From CAYPFY01 sp964410105 (GTDB taxonomy: Bacteria > Bacteroidota > Ignavibacteria > UBA10030 > SZUA-254), in assembly GCA_964410105.1 (NCBI GenBank), contig CAYPFY010000023.1:1-55800 (forward strand): 55,800 nt of DNA. Reading direction: 5' to 3'. Below are positions 1 through 9,408 of the stretch, one piece after another (the first letter of the stretch is position 1; every line of letters begins with the position of its first letter). The notes below the pieces were generated by a model that was not told the DNA's origin, did not search any database, and saw only the letters and a list, made by a program, of their open reading frames with translations. A program made the translations under genes and the position numbers.

Positions 1-41
1 CAAAGGTACGGAGAGCCGCTTAAAAATATTTTCCACAACTA

Positions 42-992
42 TTGATATTTACTCGCATATTGAAAATTGTTAACCTAGGAGAGGAAGTGTTTGAGTATGT
101 TGTTGTGCCAACATGCCTATCTTTTATTAGGCGCGCACGTCCAGCGGACGCTTATCTTTTTGCGGATCTGAGTAGGGATAGTAAATTCGCCGGCGAGCTA
201 AGCCAGGTTTCTTTTCGTTTGATTTCTTTGGTGCAAGTGAACACATCAAAGGACCTGAGCCTGTATTTTGGAAAGCCTCTCAAGAAGAATGAAGTTCCAT
301 TCGGTGATGTCTTGGAGATAAAGGACGCAGGAATTCAGTATCATCGTTCAGGTATTGGCTTGAAAAACAAAGGCGGAAATGATCTGTATGAGCGCCTGTT
401 CAGCAACGAAAAGAAAACGTTCAAGTCCAACATCCCGGTTTGGTACGGAAGATTAATTGACCGGTGGGTTATTCAAGAGCCCACAGATGAGTACTTCAAT
501 CTCGATTTTCGCAAAGTTCTTAAGAGCAATGAAAGCGTCAGTTTCACCAAAGATGCGTTTGACGTTTCACCAAAAATATTGTGGCGACAAACGGCATCCT
601 GTCTCCGGGCGACTATCGATACGGAGTGTCGTTGGTTCCGGAATACCATCCAGTGTGGATATATAAAACCCGCTTTTAGGAAGAGTCTAGACATACACTA
701 CGTTCTTGGTATTGCCAACTCCCGGTACATCGAGGTTACGTATAACGCACTTGTGAAAGAAGCCGGCAGGGTGTTCCCCCAGGTTAAAATCACCCACGTA
801 AAGAAACTGCCAATGGTGATTGCGGATAAAACTGAACAGGAAAAGATAGGCGGTCTTGTCAAAAAGATTCTCGCTTCCAAGGCGCGAGACCCGAATATCG
901 ATACTATCCAACTGGAAAAGAACATTGATCGGTTGGTTTACAATCTGTACGACCTGAAACCAGAGGAGATTGCGATCATAGAGGCGAAGTAA
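42..992 (+). pseudogene. C-terminal part of a type IIG / TaqI-like restriction-methyltransferase, apparently frameshifted
   Basis: The 316 residues look like the end of an Eco57I/TaqI-like adenine methyltransferase-endonuclease: a late methylase segment (ILKIVNLGEEVFE, then VVVPTCLSFIRR) followed by a TaqI-type target-recognition domain, with YIKPAFRKS, then FPQVKITHVKKLPM and a C-terminal helix ending LYDLKPEEIAII. The catalytic methylase motifs (NPPY) would lie upstream and are outside the window. In this frame a TAA sits at 21-23 and the first possible start is a TTG at 42. The neighbouring frame at 1-42 reads RYGEPLKNIFHNY before a TGA, which is what should precede ILKIVN in this family. 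I infer a frameshift near position 42, so the gene is probably broken here, or the assembly has an indel. Confidence 0.6.
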
Positions 993-1039
993 TGAGAGAA
1001 ATGAACGAATTTGTTCACTTGAAATAATCAGGATGTCGA

Positions 1040-1876
1040 ATGCTCGAATTCCAACTCTTTAGACTCAAGGTGTTCCCCACGAGGCAGGGGGATTTATTCA
1101 GAAACGAAATGACTCGCGCCGAAGTCCTTGCTGCCGTTATACGATCAGTTCCAGAAGTCGAGTTGAGAGAGGGATCGGTTTGGCACATCGGGAATGTAAG
1201 TGACGTTGAAGAAACCGCGCTCTACTTTCGTTTGGGGCGTACAACAAAATCTACCGTCGAAAGGTATAAGGACGGGAATTTTGTTGATGAACCGTTTGAA
1301 GCGGCCCCGTATACGCACGTGATTGTGGATCTGGAACTAGAGGTCTCGGCCATTGCAAGAAAGCCGCGTCTTTCACCAAGAGCGAACGCAATAGCCGATG
1401 CCTTTGCGCGTCTTCTAAATGAATCACAAGAAGGTGCACGACTCAATGCCAAGTTCGAGATCGGCGAAATGGCAGATCCGGAGGAATTTATCGCTCAACT
1501 TGCAAGTGCCTACAACGTTTCAAAGTTCTGGGTAGCATTTAGCAAACCCAACCCGTTTGATGTCAACCAAGATTTTGTTAGGCCGATGCAGAAACTTCTA
1601 AGCGACTCTGACGGTGATCAGGGGAAGACGGAACTCAAGGGGACGGCCCTTAGACCAGAGGTATTACAGGACGTGGCTCGTTCTGCTGCTGCCACCGGAG
1701 ACAATGCTGGCGCGACAATGCAACTTGATCAGGCAGGACAAAGGGTGAAGAAAACTCTCAGGCAAAACCCCGTGGTTATCACACAAGAAGACGTAACAGA
1801 AACGGAGGATAAAAAAACCTTATTGCGGCGGATGCGAGAGGTGTATAGAAGGATCCGGGGGAGGGATGAACGTTGA
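1040..1876 (+). CDS. RexA/DUF4747-like cytoplasmic protein, probable phage-exclusion sensor
   Basis: This is a 278-residue soluble protein with no signal peptide or membrane segment. Its layout recalls lambda RexA (279 residues): an N-terminal beta-rich part with VWHIGNVSD and ALYFRLGR, a central segment THVIVDLELEVSAIARKP, then FWVAFSKPNPFDV followed by a helical part and a basic C-terminus (RRMREVYRRIRGRDER). The stop overlaps the start of the next gene (TTGA at 1873-1876), and that gene encodes a four-segment membrane protein, which is the RexA-RexB pairing. In lambda, RexA senses phage DNA-protein complexes and opens the RexB channel; that role is transferred by analogy only. The neighbouring restriction-methyltransferase remnant supports a defence role. 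Family assignment is by architecture, not by a search. Confidence 0.5.
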   Translation: MLEFQLFRLKVFPTRQGDLFRNEMTRAEVLAAVIRSVPEVELREGSVWHIGNVSDVEETALYFRLGRTTKSTVERYKDGNFVDEPFEAAPYTHVIVDLELEVSAIARKPRLSPRANAIADAFARLLNESQEGARLNAKFEIGEMADPEEFIAQLASAYNVSKFWVAFSKPNPFDVNQDFVRPMQKLLSDSDGDQGKTELKGTALRPEVLQDVARSAAATGDNAGATMQLDQAGQRVKKTLRQNPVVITQEDVTETEDKKTLLRRMREVYRRIRGRDER

Positions 1877-2418
1877 GCGGGGAAAAAGATTTCATAAAGT
1901 TTTGGGCTTGGCTGTTGAAAGGAAGCGGTGGTAAGTCTGGACTCAGGAGATTGTTGTTGAGTTGGTGGATCTTATTCCATATCCTGATTGGATCTACTTT
2001 GTCGTTTGTCGTCCCCGTCGATCTTAGTACAGCCGCGAGTGCAGTACTGCTTCCGTTAGTTGGGATACTAATTGCACTGGCATTTGCTTGGGCAGGTAAC
2101 GCGCAGGCGTTGATGCAATCTACTGAGATTGAGGAACTCGCAGAGCGGCACGTGGGTGGGTTTGTGGAATATGTTTACACGTACCAGCTTGCCATATTCG
2201 TTATTCTAATTACGATTGTGCTTTGGGCATCAGCAGGTCTCGGGGTTTATGATAAGGTGTGGCCTACACCGTCGTGTACGAAAGCATACGAGGCATTAAA
2301 GGTTGTTCTTTATGCACTCTCTAGCCTGACACTTCGAGAATGTTGGCATGTTGTGTTAGGGGCGCAAACCATGCTACTGATGCAACAAAAAATTAAGAAA
2401 ATGAAAAATACAAAGTGA
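1873..2418 (+). CDS. Four-TM membrane protein, RexB-like partner
   Basis: A 181-residue protein starting with a TTG that overlaps the previous stop (TTGA), so it is probably translated by coupling. Four hydrophobic stretches are visible, near residues 28-50 (WWILFHILIGSTLSFVV), 55-77 (AVLLPLVGILIALAFAWAG), 102-124 (LAIFVILITIVLWASAG) and 140-165 (ALKVVLYALSSL onward). The C-terminus is short and very basic (QQKIKKMKNTK). RexB of lambda is also a small four-TM protein encoded directly after RexA. With the upstream gene it may form a two-component abortive-infection system whose effector depolarises the membrane. It could equally be an unrelated small membrane effector or immunity protein. Confidence 0.5.
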   Translation: MSGEKDFIKFWAWLLKGSGGKSGLRRLLLSWWILFHILIGSTLSFVVPVDLSTAASAVLLPLVGILIALAFAWAGNAQALMQSTEIEELAERHVGGFVEYVYTYQLAIFVILITIVLWASAGLGVYDKVWPTPSCTKAYEALKVVLYALSSLTLRECWHVVLGAQTMLLMQQKIKKMKNTK

Positions 2419-2432
2419 AGGTTGGGATGTTT

Positions 2433-2996
2433 TTACGTTACCCTGACAATCTTCGGATGATGTTCGAGCTCTCGCATAACTTGCTCTCTGAGTGGGTTCG
2501 TAATCTGCGCGTAGATGCGGGTGTTTTGAATGTTCCGATGTCCTAAGTGATCTGCCACGTACTCGATTCCTCGTCCGGCTTCCAGGAGATGTACCGCAAT
2601 CGAATGTCTCAATGAGTGAATTGACCTACCCTCGATGCCGGCAACGCCGGCGTACCTAAGAAACAAATTCTGAATCTGTCGCTTCTTAAGCGGTCCTTCG
2701 CGACCGGTAAAAAGGTACGGACCAGCATCTCGCCGGATCCGGAGGTATGATCGTAGCAGCTTTGCAGTGTGACGCCACAGAGGTTTCTCTCCGCCTAATC
2801 CGTTCTTGAGTCGATGCAATCTGACGCGGAGGTTCTTCAGATCAAGATCATGGAGCGTAATGAGACACGCCTCTTCTACCCGTAGCCCGTAATGGTATAT
2901 CAAAGCAAAGAGAGCCCGGTCGCGTGAATTGGGAATCGCGCGAAAGAACCGTGTGAGCTCGTCTTGAGTGAGATATTTTGGGAGTTGCATCACCAT
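2433..2996 (-). CDS. Short tyrosine recombinase (XerC/D-like catalytic domain only)
   Basis: All active-site residues of a tyrosine recombinase are present: Arg in YGLRVEEA, Lys after HRLKNG, His-x-x-Arg in HSLRHS, His in LGHRN and the Tyr in RIYAQI. Only the catalytic domain is present (about 187 residues from the ATG at 2996); the N-terminal core-binding domain of normal integrases is missing. The open frame extends upstream to 3122 but overlaps the small gene ending at 3001, so I prefer the ATG at 2996, which lies 4 nt after that gene's stop. It may be the recombinase of a small mobile element or a remnant of a longer integrase. It marks the left accessory block as mobile. Confidence 0.75.
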   Translation of the reverse strand: MVMQLPKYLTQDELTRFFRAIPNSRDRALFALIYHYGLRVEEACLITLHDLDLKNLRVRLHRLKNGLGGEKPLWRHTAKLLRSYLRIRRDAGPYLFTGREGPLKKRQIQNLFLRYAGVAGIEGRSIHSLRHSIAVHLLEAGRGIEYVADHLGHRNIQNTRIYAQITNPLREQVMRELEHHPKIVRVT

Positions 2997-3000
2997 GACG

Positions 3001-3219
3001 TTAGAAGTGCTCCATAATTTCAACGTCAACGGAATGGCTGAGTGCTTCATCGTAGAATTGTTCGATGACGCGCTCGATCGTTCCCCAATAACCGGAGGGT
3101 ATGAGTGCGGCCGCTTCATCACGCGCGGCTTCCAGGGTGGGGAAGGGGTGACTTAGCTTGGCCGGCTCGTCGGCGTTGCGAGTATAGGTGCAGTAAAACA
3201 GGGTCTTTTCTAGTTGCAT
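3001..3219 (-). CDS. Small hypothetical protein upstream of the recombinase
   Basis: Seventy-two residues beginning MQLEKTLFYCTY and ending DVEIMEHF, acidic, with a mixed alpha/beta look. The ATG at 3219 is preferred over an upstream start that would add a poor-quality extension. The stop (3001-3003) is separated by 4 nt from the recombinase start, indicating one transcript and coupled translation. I do not recognise the family; it resembles small helper proteins encoded beside recombinases, such as directionality factors, but there is no basic HTH to support that. Confidence 0.5.
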   Translation of the reverse strand: MQLEKTLFYCTYTRNADEPAKLSHPFPTLEAARDEAAALIPSGYWGTIERVIEQFYDEALSHSVDVEIMEHF

Positions 3220-3425
3220 AAAATAGCTCTTAAGTGCAACTGGAATATACCACACCGACGAATATAAAGCAAGAATCCCGCCTTGGGGGAGGACGGGATT
3301 TACTGAAAGGTGCAATTGGATACCTAAATCCGAACTGGAGGGTGGTTGTAGCGAGTTGCTTCGGCCTACGTTGTCAGATTGTACGTTGGATCGCGGTGCG
3401 TCAGCAGCAAGCAGTGATTATCTGT

Positions 3426-6400
3426 TCATCTGAGGAGCAAAAGCTTCTTAGTTTCTATGAAGTCACCAGCCTTCAATCGATAATAATATACACCACTTCC
3501 AATGTCGCTTGAACCGGTCCAGAGAATTTCATGGTAGCCGGCTTGTTGAGTTCCGTCAAAAAGCAATGCTACCCGTCGACCAAGTAGGTCGAATATCTCC
3601 AAAGTAAGTCTCGACTCCGAGGGTAATGCATATTTGATGAGGGTTGAGGGATTGAAAGGATTCGGATAGTTCTGTTCCAGCGAATACTCAAACGGAATGT
3701 CTCTTGGTTTGGTGCCAACACTGGCCGGTGGAGCTGGTGGTGTCTCTGTTGTTGCAAGTATTCTAATTCGGTTTGATGCGCCCTGAGAAGAACCCGTTGA
3801 AAGAATTATTGACCCATTCTGATTTGTCTTTACCCAATATGCCTGGCCTGGAGTTATCGTGTCGGCGATAAAGTAGGCGCCTGCGTATGCGAAAAAGTTG
3901 CTTGTTACAATATTCGGTGGAATGCTCGTGATAGAGGTTACCGGTATTGGCATCGAGATTGAGCCGATCATGTTCCATCTTTGAGCTACGGCAACGGTTT
4001 CCAAGGTGGTTGGTACTCCGGAGATACCAATGCCCTGGCTAGCCGGAAATTTGAGCCAATATCCTTGTCCCGTCATTAAAGATTCCGCGGTTACGTAACT
4101 CCCCTTATAAGCAAAGGCATTTGAGGTCGCCGTAGGGAAAAGAAATGGTTTGGCATTGTTAGAAACAATCAATGGGTTCGAGACCATGTTCCATCCGTCC
4201 GCGAGTTGGAATGTTGAGGTGACGGAAGTTTGACGGATCAAAATGGTTCCGCTATCGCCGACAGCGCATACAACTCCGTTCCTTGAGTTTATTGAGAACA
4301 AGTTGCTCTGTGTTCCACTGTTTTCGAATGACCAAGTGTTTCCATTGGGCGAGGAAATAATATTCCCAATCAAGCCGACGCCTATAAAGTTGTCGGGGGT
4401 TTTGGATAGAGCTTGGAGGGAACCCGGGAAGAGCGAATCAGCATACCAATCCGGCAGGTTGATTGAACCGTTCGTTGTCTTGAAGATAGTTCCGCTTCCG
4501 ACAATGTAGCCCGTATCGGGGCTGACGAACAAGATATTTGAAGCATAGTCAGAGAGTTCACCGCCACTTCCTTCATACCACGTTGCACCGCCATCGGTGG
4601 TTTTTAACACCTGAGTCGAGTCGATCACTGCATCCGAATCGTTTTGCGGATAAAGGCTGGAAGCAAGAATGACAAAACCAACAGAGTCATTGAAAAAGTA
4701 CGAAGACTGAAGATACTTTTCATCGTAGTTTCCGGTTGCAAAGTAATCTGCGATAGCTGTCCACGAGATACCACCGTCTGTAGTCTTGAGAAAAACCGGT
4801 GAGACATTCTGCGTATTCAGGTAAGCGCCTGCAATGTATCCTACGCTTTGAGATGGGAAGGAAACGTCTTGTAGAAAAACCACATTGTTGACAGTATCGA
4901 AGAGTGATGCCTGACCCGGAATTAACCAGCGCTGTATCCAGGTATTACCGCCGTCAGTCGTTTGAAGAATGACATTCCTTCCAACTGCGAATCCGTTCGT
5001 GGAAGATGTGAACCTTACTCCTGCATAATCACTTGATGGTGCAGTAAGAATTGATTGCCAGTTCTCACCACCATCGCTTGTTTTGATGATTGTTCCGTTG
5101 AGACCGACTGCGTACCCAATGGATGAAGAAGGAAAATCCACACCGAGCAATGGTTCAGCGGTAGGAGAGTTTTTCTGTGCCCAATCAGCATATGTGCTCT
5201 GCGAAACCGTATTCAAATTCCGATGCGAATTGAGCATTGCCAGTGGAGTATTCTGAATGATGGTTGGCGGCGACGACAGCCATAGCCATTTCCCTTTGTC
5301 GCTTGCAGGCCGGTCGTCTCCGTTGTTGTTGTAGGAGTTCGTAAATAGAGGGTCTGGTGTTGCATCCCCCGGATTCCATCCGTAAGGATCGACGATGATG
5401 TGTCTGCCCTGAGCATTGACCCAATGTAGCTCGTAGTGAAGGTGTTTTCCGGTTCCACCTTTCTTGCCGCCACTCGTTGATCCTGATTTCGCAATAACTA
5501 AGCCCGCATCGACTTGTGCTTGACTAATTATGTCTCCATCATGAGCAATGGGCGGATCAATTCCCAGCTTGATATATTCTGGATGTGTAGAGAGATGCAA
5601 GTAGTAAGAGATATATCCAGTGCCGAAACCAGGAGTCGGACGATGATCAATTGTGAGAGTAGCAAAACTATTTGCTGACTGTTTGAGCGAGTACCCGAAT
5701 CCACTTGGATAGCTTACTTTTCCAGGAGCAACAGCATATACATTTGTGCCGTATACAACGGGATAGTCGTATCCTGGGTGACCAAGATACCACAGCCTCT
5801 TTGAGTTCTTATTGTTCTGATAGTAATTATAACCGGGCAGATAAGGATCTGTACTTCCCTTCTTAAACGCGGCATACAACTTTGTTCCGAACTTGCTCCA
5901 TTCATATGGATGCTCGCCCCCGCGCTCGTTGAGAAAATCAACGAAGGCAGTCCTCATGTCTTTGCGATACGGGCAATGGACATGATCCAAAACTGAAGAG
6001 ATGGATGCAGATGATGGTAACGAGTTCAAAAGCGGGAATCTCAACCTAATTAGTGGCTGCGCAGAGAAAGATTGTGTCGTTTTAAATGCTCCACTATGGT
6101 TCGTTCCGGCGACAACCTGGCCGTTCAGATTGACAGCTAACGATTGAACTTTCTGGTTTGAAAGACCCGTGCTGCTAATTGCCGTCCAGTTGGAGCCATA
6201 ATCGGTGGAGCGAAAAACACCGACATCGGTTCCTGCAAACAGATTCGATCCAGCGACTGTAAATGCTCGGACGTAATTGTTTGATAGTCCCGCATTGACC
6301 GCTGTCCAATTTGCACCGTTATTGGTTGATCGAAATACACCTTGGAACGTTTCCGCAAAGAGTATCGTATCAAGTACAGCAAGGGCACCAACATAGGGAC

Positions 6401-7883
6401 TGGTCAAGCCCGTGTTGGTTGCGGCCCAGCTAGCGCCATTGTTGGTGGAGCGAAAAACGCCACTGCCACTGGTTCCTGCAAAGAGCGCGGCCCCCTTTAC
6501 TGCAAAAGAGTTAACAGCAACGGATGGCATTCCACCGCCCACGGACGTCCAGGTTGATCCATAATCTGTGGAACGAAAAACTCCAAGATTTCCAGATGTT
6601 CCTGCAAAAAGGGTTGTGCTGTTTATGGCAAGAGCATTAATATTCACAAATCCCAAATTTAGAATTGTTGGATTCCAACTCGAGCCACCATCGGTTGAAA
6701 CGTTGACCCCGTCAAACGATCCGGCGCAAAGAATTTGCCCTGCTGATACAATTGAGTAGTAAGCAAGTCGCTGACCCCCGGGGACATATTCCCAATTTGA
6801 TCCACCATCGCTGGAAACATGAATTCCGCCGGAGACGGCGCCGAATAAATTTGAGCCGCTCATTGCAAGCGCGTTCACGGCGGTGTTAGTCAAGCCGAAA
6901 TTGGCTGCTGCCAAAGTAGATCCATTATCCATAGAGACGAAAATTCCTGTGAGGTCGGTACCCAAGAAGATCGCGGTCCCACTTATTGCCACCGCATTCA
7001 CATATGGAGTTTGAAAACTACCGATGTATGTCCAACTTGTCCCGTTATTTGAGGAAACAAAGCCCCCACTAGCAGTACCTGCGATGAGAGTAGATCCGCT
7101 TGCCGCTAAACCAGCAACGGAGTAATTTGTCAAGCCCGCATTGACTGCTGTCCAGTGGGAGCCATTATCAGTGGACAGAAAAACGCCGCCGCCGCTGGTT
7201 CCTGCAAACAGATTCGATCCTACGACTGCAAATGCTCGGACGTAATTGTTAGTTAGTCCTGTATTGACTGCATTCCAATTGGCACCCATATTGGTGGAAA
7301 GGAATACCCCGCCGTTGGTCCCTGCATAGAGACTCGACCCACTTACAGCGAGAGCGTACACAAAATTGTCCCCCAGACCGGTGTTAGCTGCGGTCCAACT
7401 AGTCCCGTTATTGGTGGAGACGAGGATACCGTTTCCGTAGGTTCCCGCAAAGAGATTGCCTCCGTCTGCCACAAGTGCATTTACGTAGCTCAATGGGAGA
7501 CCGGCGCTGACCGATGTCCAACTTGCTCCGCTGTTGGTAGATAGCAACACATTCCCATAGCTTCCAGCAAAGAGATTCGATCCACTGATGGTTAGGGAAG
7601 ATACATCTGTATTGACCAACGTGGAATTGGCGGGAATCCAACTTAAACCGTTGTTAGTGGAGAGAAAAACGCCGCCGTCAGTCCCCGCAAAAACATCTGA
7701 ACCGCTTACCGCAAAAGTATGTACCGTTCCGCCCCCCGGCCCCGTGGCTTGTTGCCAGAAATCTTGAGCGATAAGCTGGTCTGGTACAGAGGATAGAGCA
7801 CAGAAGATCACGAGTGCGATTAGAACCACCTGAATTTGCGAGGTGATTCTTTTTTCATGTAGACATTCCGTATCTGTTTTCAT
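3426..7883 (-). CDS. T9SS-secreted multidomain protein: BNR/YCF48 repeats with embedded M23-type metallopeptidase
   Basis: A 1485-residue exported protein with an N-terminal signal segment (VVLIALVIFCALSSV, residues 20-35). Residues 40-610 are about thirteen copies of a beta-propeller-like repeat (FAGT..GVFRSTNNGANWTAV). Residues about 695-830 form a LAS/M23 peptidase-like domain: His/Asp ligands in HPGYDYPV and the HxH in GKHLHYELHW, with SYYLHLS between. Residues 890-1250 are YCF48-like photosystem-assembly-type repeats (IIKTSDGGENW). The C-terminus (about 1395-1485) is a type A T9SS sorting domain with LEQNYPNPFNPST and a final KKLLLLR. A strong SD (GGGAGATA) precedes the ATG. I infer a surface or secreted enzyme acting on peptidoglycan or peptides, displayed on a propeller scaffold. 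A peptidase between two propeller arrays is unusual. Confidence 0.85.
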   Translation of the reverse strand: MKTDTECLHEKRITSQIQVVLIALVIFCALSSVPDQLIAQDFWQQATGPGGGTVHTFAVSGSDVFAGTDGGVFLSTNNGLSWIPANSTLVNTDVSSLTISGSNLFAGSYGNVLLSTNSGASWTSVSAGLPLSYVNALVADGGNLFAGTYGNGILVSTNNGTSWTAANTGLGDNFVYALAVSGSSLYAGTNGGVFLSTNMGANWNAVNTGLTNNYVRAFAVVGSNLFAGTSGGGVFLSTDNGSHWTAVNAGLTNYSVAGLAASGSTLIAGTASGGFVSSNNGTSWTYIGSFQTPYVNAVAISGTAIFLGTDLTGIFVSMDNGSTLAAANFGLTNTAVNALAMSGSNLFGAVSGGIHVSSDGGSNWEYVPGGQRLAYYSIVSAGQILCAGSFDGVNVSTDGGSSWNPTILNLGFVNINALAINSTTLFAGTSGNLGVFRSTDYGSTWTSVGGGMPSVAVNSFAVKGAALFAGTSGSGVFRSTNNGASWAATNTGLTSPYVGALAVLDTILFAETFQGVFRSTNNGANWTAVNAGLSNNYVRAFTVAGSNLFAGTDVGVFRSTDYGSNWTAISSTGLSNQKVQSLAVNLNGQVVAGTNHSGAFKTTQSFSAQPLIRLRFPLLNSLPSSASISSVLDHVHCPYRKDMRTAFVDFLNERGGEHPYEWSKFGTKLYAAFKKGSTDPYLPGYNYYQNNKNSKRLWYLGHPGYDYPVVYGTNVYAVAPGKVSYPSGFGYSLKQSANSFATLTIDHRPTPGFGTGYISYYLHLSTHPEYIKLGIDPPIAHDGDIISQAQVDAGLVIAKSGSTSGGKKGGTGKHLHYELHWVNAQGRHIIVDPYGWNPGDATPDPLFTNSYNNNGDDRPASDKGKWLWLSSPPTIIQNTPLAMLNSHRNLNTVSQSTYADWAQKNSPTAEPLLGVDFPSSSIGYAVGLNGTIIKTSDGGENWQSILTAPSSDYAGVRFTSSTNGFAVGRNVILQTTDGGNTWIQRWLIPGQASLFDTVNNVVFLQDVSFPSQSVGYIAGAYLNTQNVSPVFLKTTDGGISWTAIADYFATGNYDEKYLQSSYFFNDSVGFVILASSLYPQNDSDAVIDSTQVLKTTDGGATWYEGSGGELSDYASNILFVSPDTGYIVGSGTIFKTTNGSINLPDWYADSLFPGSLQALSKTPDNFIGVGLIGNIISSPNGNTWSFENSGTQSNLFSINSRNGVVCAVGDSGTILIRQTSVTSTFQLADGWNMVSNPLIVSNNAKPFLFPTATSNAFAYKGSYVTAESLMTGQGYWLKFPASQGIGISGVPTTLETVAVAQRWNMIGSISMPIPVTSITSIPPNIVTSNFFAYAGAYFIADTITPGQAYWVKTNQNGSIILSTGSSQGASNRIRILATTETPPAPPASVGTKPRDIPFEYSLEQNYPNPFNPSTLIKYALPSESRLTLEIFDLLGRRVALLFDGTQQAGYHEILWTGSSDIGSGVYYYRLKAGDFIETKKLLLLR

Positions 7884-8114
7884 GATTTGTATCTCCCTTC
7901 CGTAGAGAGATGGGGCTTTTACACGACGGTGAATGCAGCGTGCGGTAGATCCCGTTCTCTAGAATGGCGATAAGATACGAAATTTCTGAAATAATCAAAA
8001 TGCATCAACCTTACAGCGGTGATGAATGATGCTGGTTGGGGGGATTTTAAGCAATGCAAGCGATCAAACTATTACCGACAACCATTTGACGGTGTAGAAC
8101 AATTCCAAAGCTAC

Positions 8115-8142
8115 TTGACGTGTCTTGAGGGCGTGCTAAGAT
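8115..8142 (+). promoter_or_regulatory. Probable promoter of the primase-RadC-SymE operon
   Basis: TTGACG (8115-8120) is followed after 16 nt by TAAGAT (8137-8142). It lies 46 nt before the first start codon of the operon, in the 305-nt divergent gap between the large secreted protein and this operon. I see no other structure in that gap. Confidence 0.5.
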
Positions 8143-8188
8143 GGCGCACATAAACTGTCCTTTCAAAAACGATATAAGGAGATACGTC

Positions 8189-8455
8189 ATGAGCTGTTCA
8201 ATCTGTCACCGGGAAGTCACTGGTCACATCGATGTTCGTGAATACGAACTAACCGACGGAACACCGGTCGTCTCGATGGATTCCTCCCCGGATCGCGATT
8301 GGATCCTCTGCGATTCGTGCAACGCGCTCGTCTGTCACGACTGCTGTCGTTATCCGCAAAGCGGGTACTGCAACACCTGCATCGATAAGTACAACCTCAC
8401 CGGCTATCTTACTCAGGTCGGTAGCATCCCCAGAAGGGAGGACCAGTGCTTATGA
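8189..8455 (+). CDS. Small cysteine-rich zinc-binding protein
   Basis: Eighty-eight residues from the ATG at 8189, chosen because AAGGAG sits 7 nt upstream; the longer open frame upstream has no such signal. It contains pairs of cysteines, SCSICHRE at the N-terminus, then LCDSCNALVCHDCC and GYCNTCID, enough for two zinc sites in a treble-clef or RING/FYVE-like fold. The stop overlaps the primase start as ATGA (8452-8455), so it is the first gene of a coupled operon. Function unknown; such proteins commonly contact nucleic acid or bridge protein partners. Confidence 0.7.
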   Translation: MSCSICHREVTGHIDVREYELTDGTPVVSMDSSPDRDWILCDSCNALVCHDCCRYPQSGYCNTCIDKYNLTGYLTQVGSIPRREDQCL

Positions 8456-9408
8456 AAAAGAACTGGGTAGATTTCAAAGAGATCAAAGCGGGGGTGAGCT
8501 TCAATCAAGTGCTCGATCACTACGGCATCGAACTCAAGCCGGCGAAGGGGAACGAGCTTCTCGGATTGTGCCCGTTCCACGAGGACACTAAGCCGTCGTT
8601 CCGTGTGAACACGGAGAAGGGAGTCTTCCATTGCTTCGGTTGCGACGCCAAAGGAAACGTCCTGGACTTCGTTTCTCGCAAAGAAAGCGTGACCATCAGA
8701 AAAGCGGCTGTAATGCTCTCAGAGTGGTTTGGCATAGGAAACAACGGGAAAGCCCCGCCTGAGTCAAATTTGAGCCCTACAGAGCACGCTAATAAGGCTA
8801 ATTCGGCTTCCACGGAGCCAGCTGAAACGAACCAACCGCTTGGTTTCACACTCAAGCTCACGTTTGACCATCCATACCTCAAGGAAGGGGGGATTGAACC
8901 AGAGCTCGCGGAAGAGTTCGGGATTGGTTTCTGCAAGCGCGGCATGATGAAAAATCGCATCGCAATTCCGATACACGACGCGAACGGCAACCTCGTTGCT
9001 TATGCCGGACGTTGGGTAAGCGGGGATCTGCCTGAGGGTGAAAAGAAGTACAAGTTACCCCCGGGCTTCAAGAAATCGATCGTACTCTACAACCTGCACC
9101 GCATTAAAGGAAAAGAAACGGTGTTTATCGTGGAGGGTTTCTTCTCCGTAATACGTTTGCACAAGATCGGTATCTATGCCATAGGACTCATGGGCAGATC
9201 GCTCTCGCAAGAGCAAGAAAAACTCCTGCAGGATAACGGAGTGAAGTCGTTGATGCTTATGCTCGACGGTGACCCTCCCGGTCGTGAAGCCCAGGCAGCA
9301 TTACTACAGCAACTCGGCGAGAAGTTCGACGTCGGGGCTGTAGATCTTCCGGATGGGACACAACCGGACACCGTTGAGGAAAGTGTCCTTTATGAGGCAC
9401 TCTCATGA
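8452..9408 (+). CDS. DnaG-like primase fragment: CHC2 zinc finger plus Toprim domain
   Basis: About 318 residues. The N-terminal CHC2 zinc ribbon is complete (LCPFHEDTKPSF, then FHCFGCDAKGN). A linker rich in Ser/Thr/Asn follows, then a Toprim fold with VFIVEGFFS and MLMLDGDPPG supplying the acidic metal-binding residues. The length is about half of DnaG and there is no helicase-interaction domain, as in primases of plasmids and integrative elements. GGGAGG lies upstream of both an ATG (8452) and a GTG (8446); the ATG is chosen because it makes an ATGA overlap with the preceding gene. The stop overlaps the next start in the same way. It probably primes replication or repair DNA synthesis for a mobile element. 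Confidence 0.85.
   Translation: MKKNWVDFKEIKAGVSFNQVLDHYGIELKPAKGNELLGLCPFHEDTKPSFRVNTEKGVFHCFGCDAKGNVLDFVSRKESVTIRKAAVMLSEWFGIGNNGKAPPESNLSPTEHANKANSASTEPAETNQPLGFTLKLTFDHPYLKEGGIEPELAEEFGIGFCKRGMMKNRIAIPIHDANGNLVAYAGRWVSGDLPEGEKKYKLPPGFKKSIVLYNLHRIKGKETVFIVEGFFSVIRLHKIGIYAIGLMGRSLSQEQEKLLQDNGVKSLMLMLDGDPPGREAQAALLQQLGEKFDVGAVDLPDGTQPDTVEESVLYEALS

Noticed and set aside
42..666. Small overlapping ORFs in the first kilobase
   Set aside because: Shadow frames of the restriction-methyltransferase fragment.
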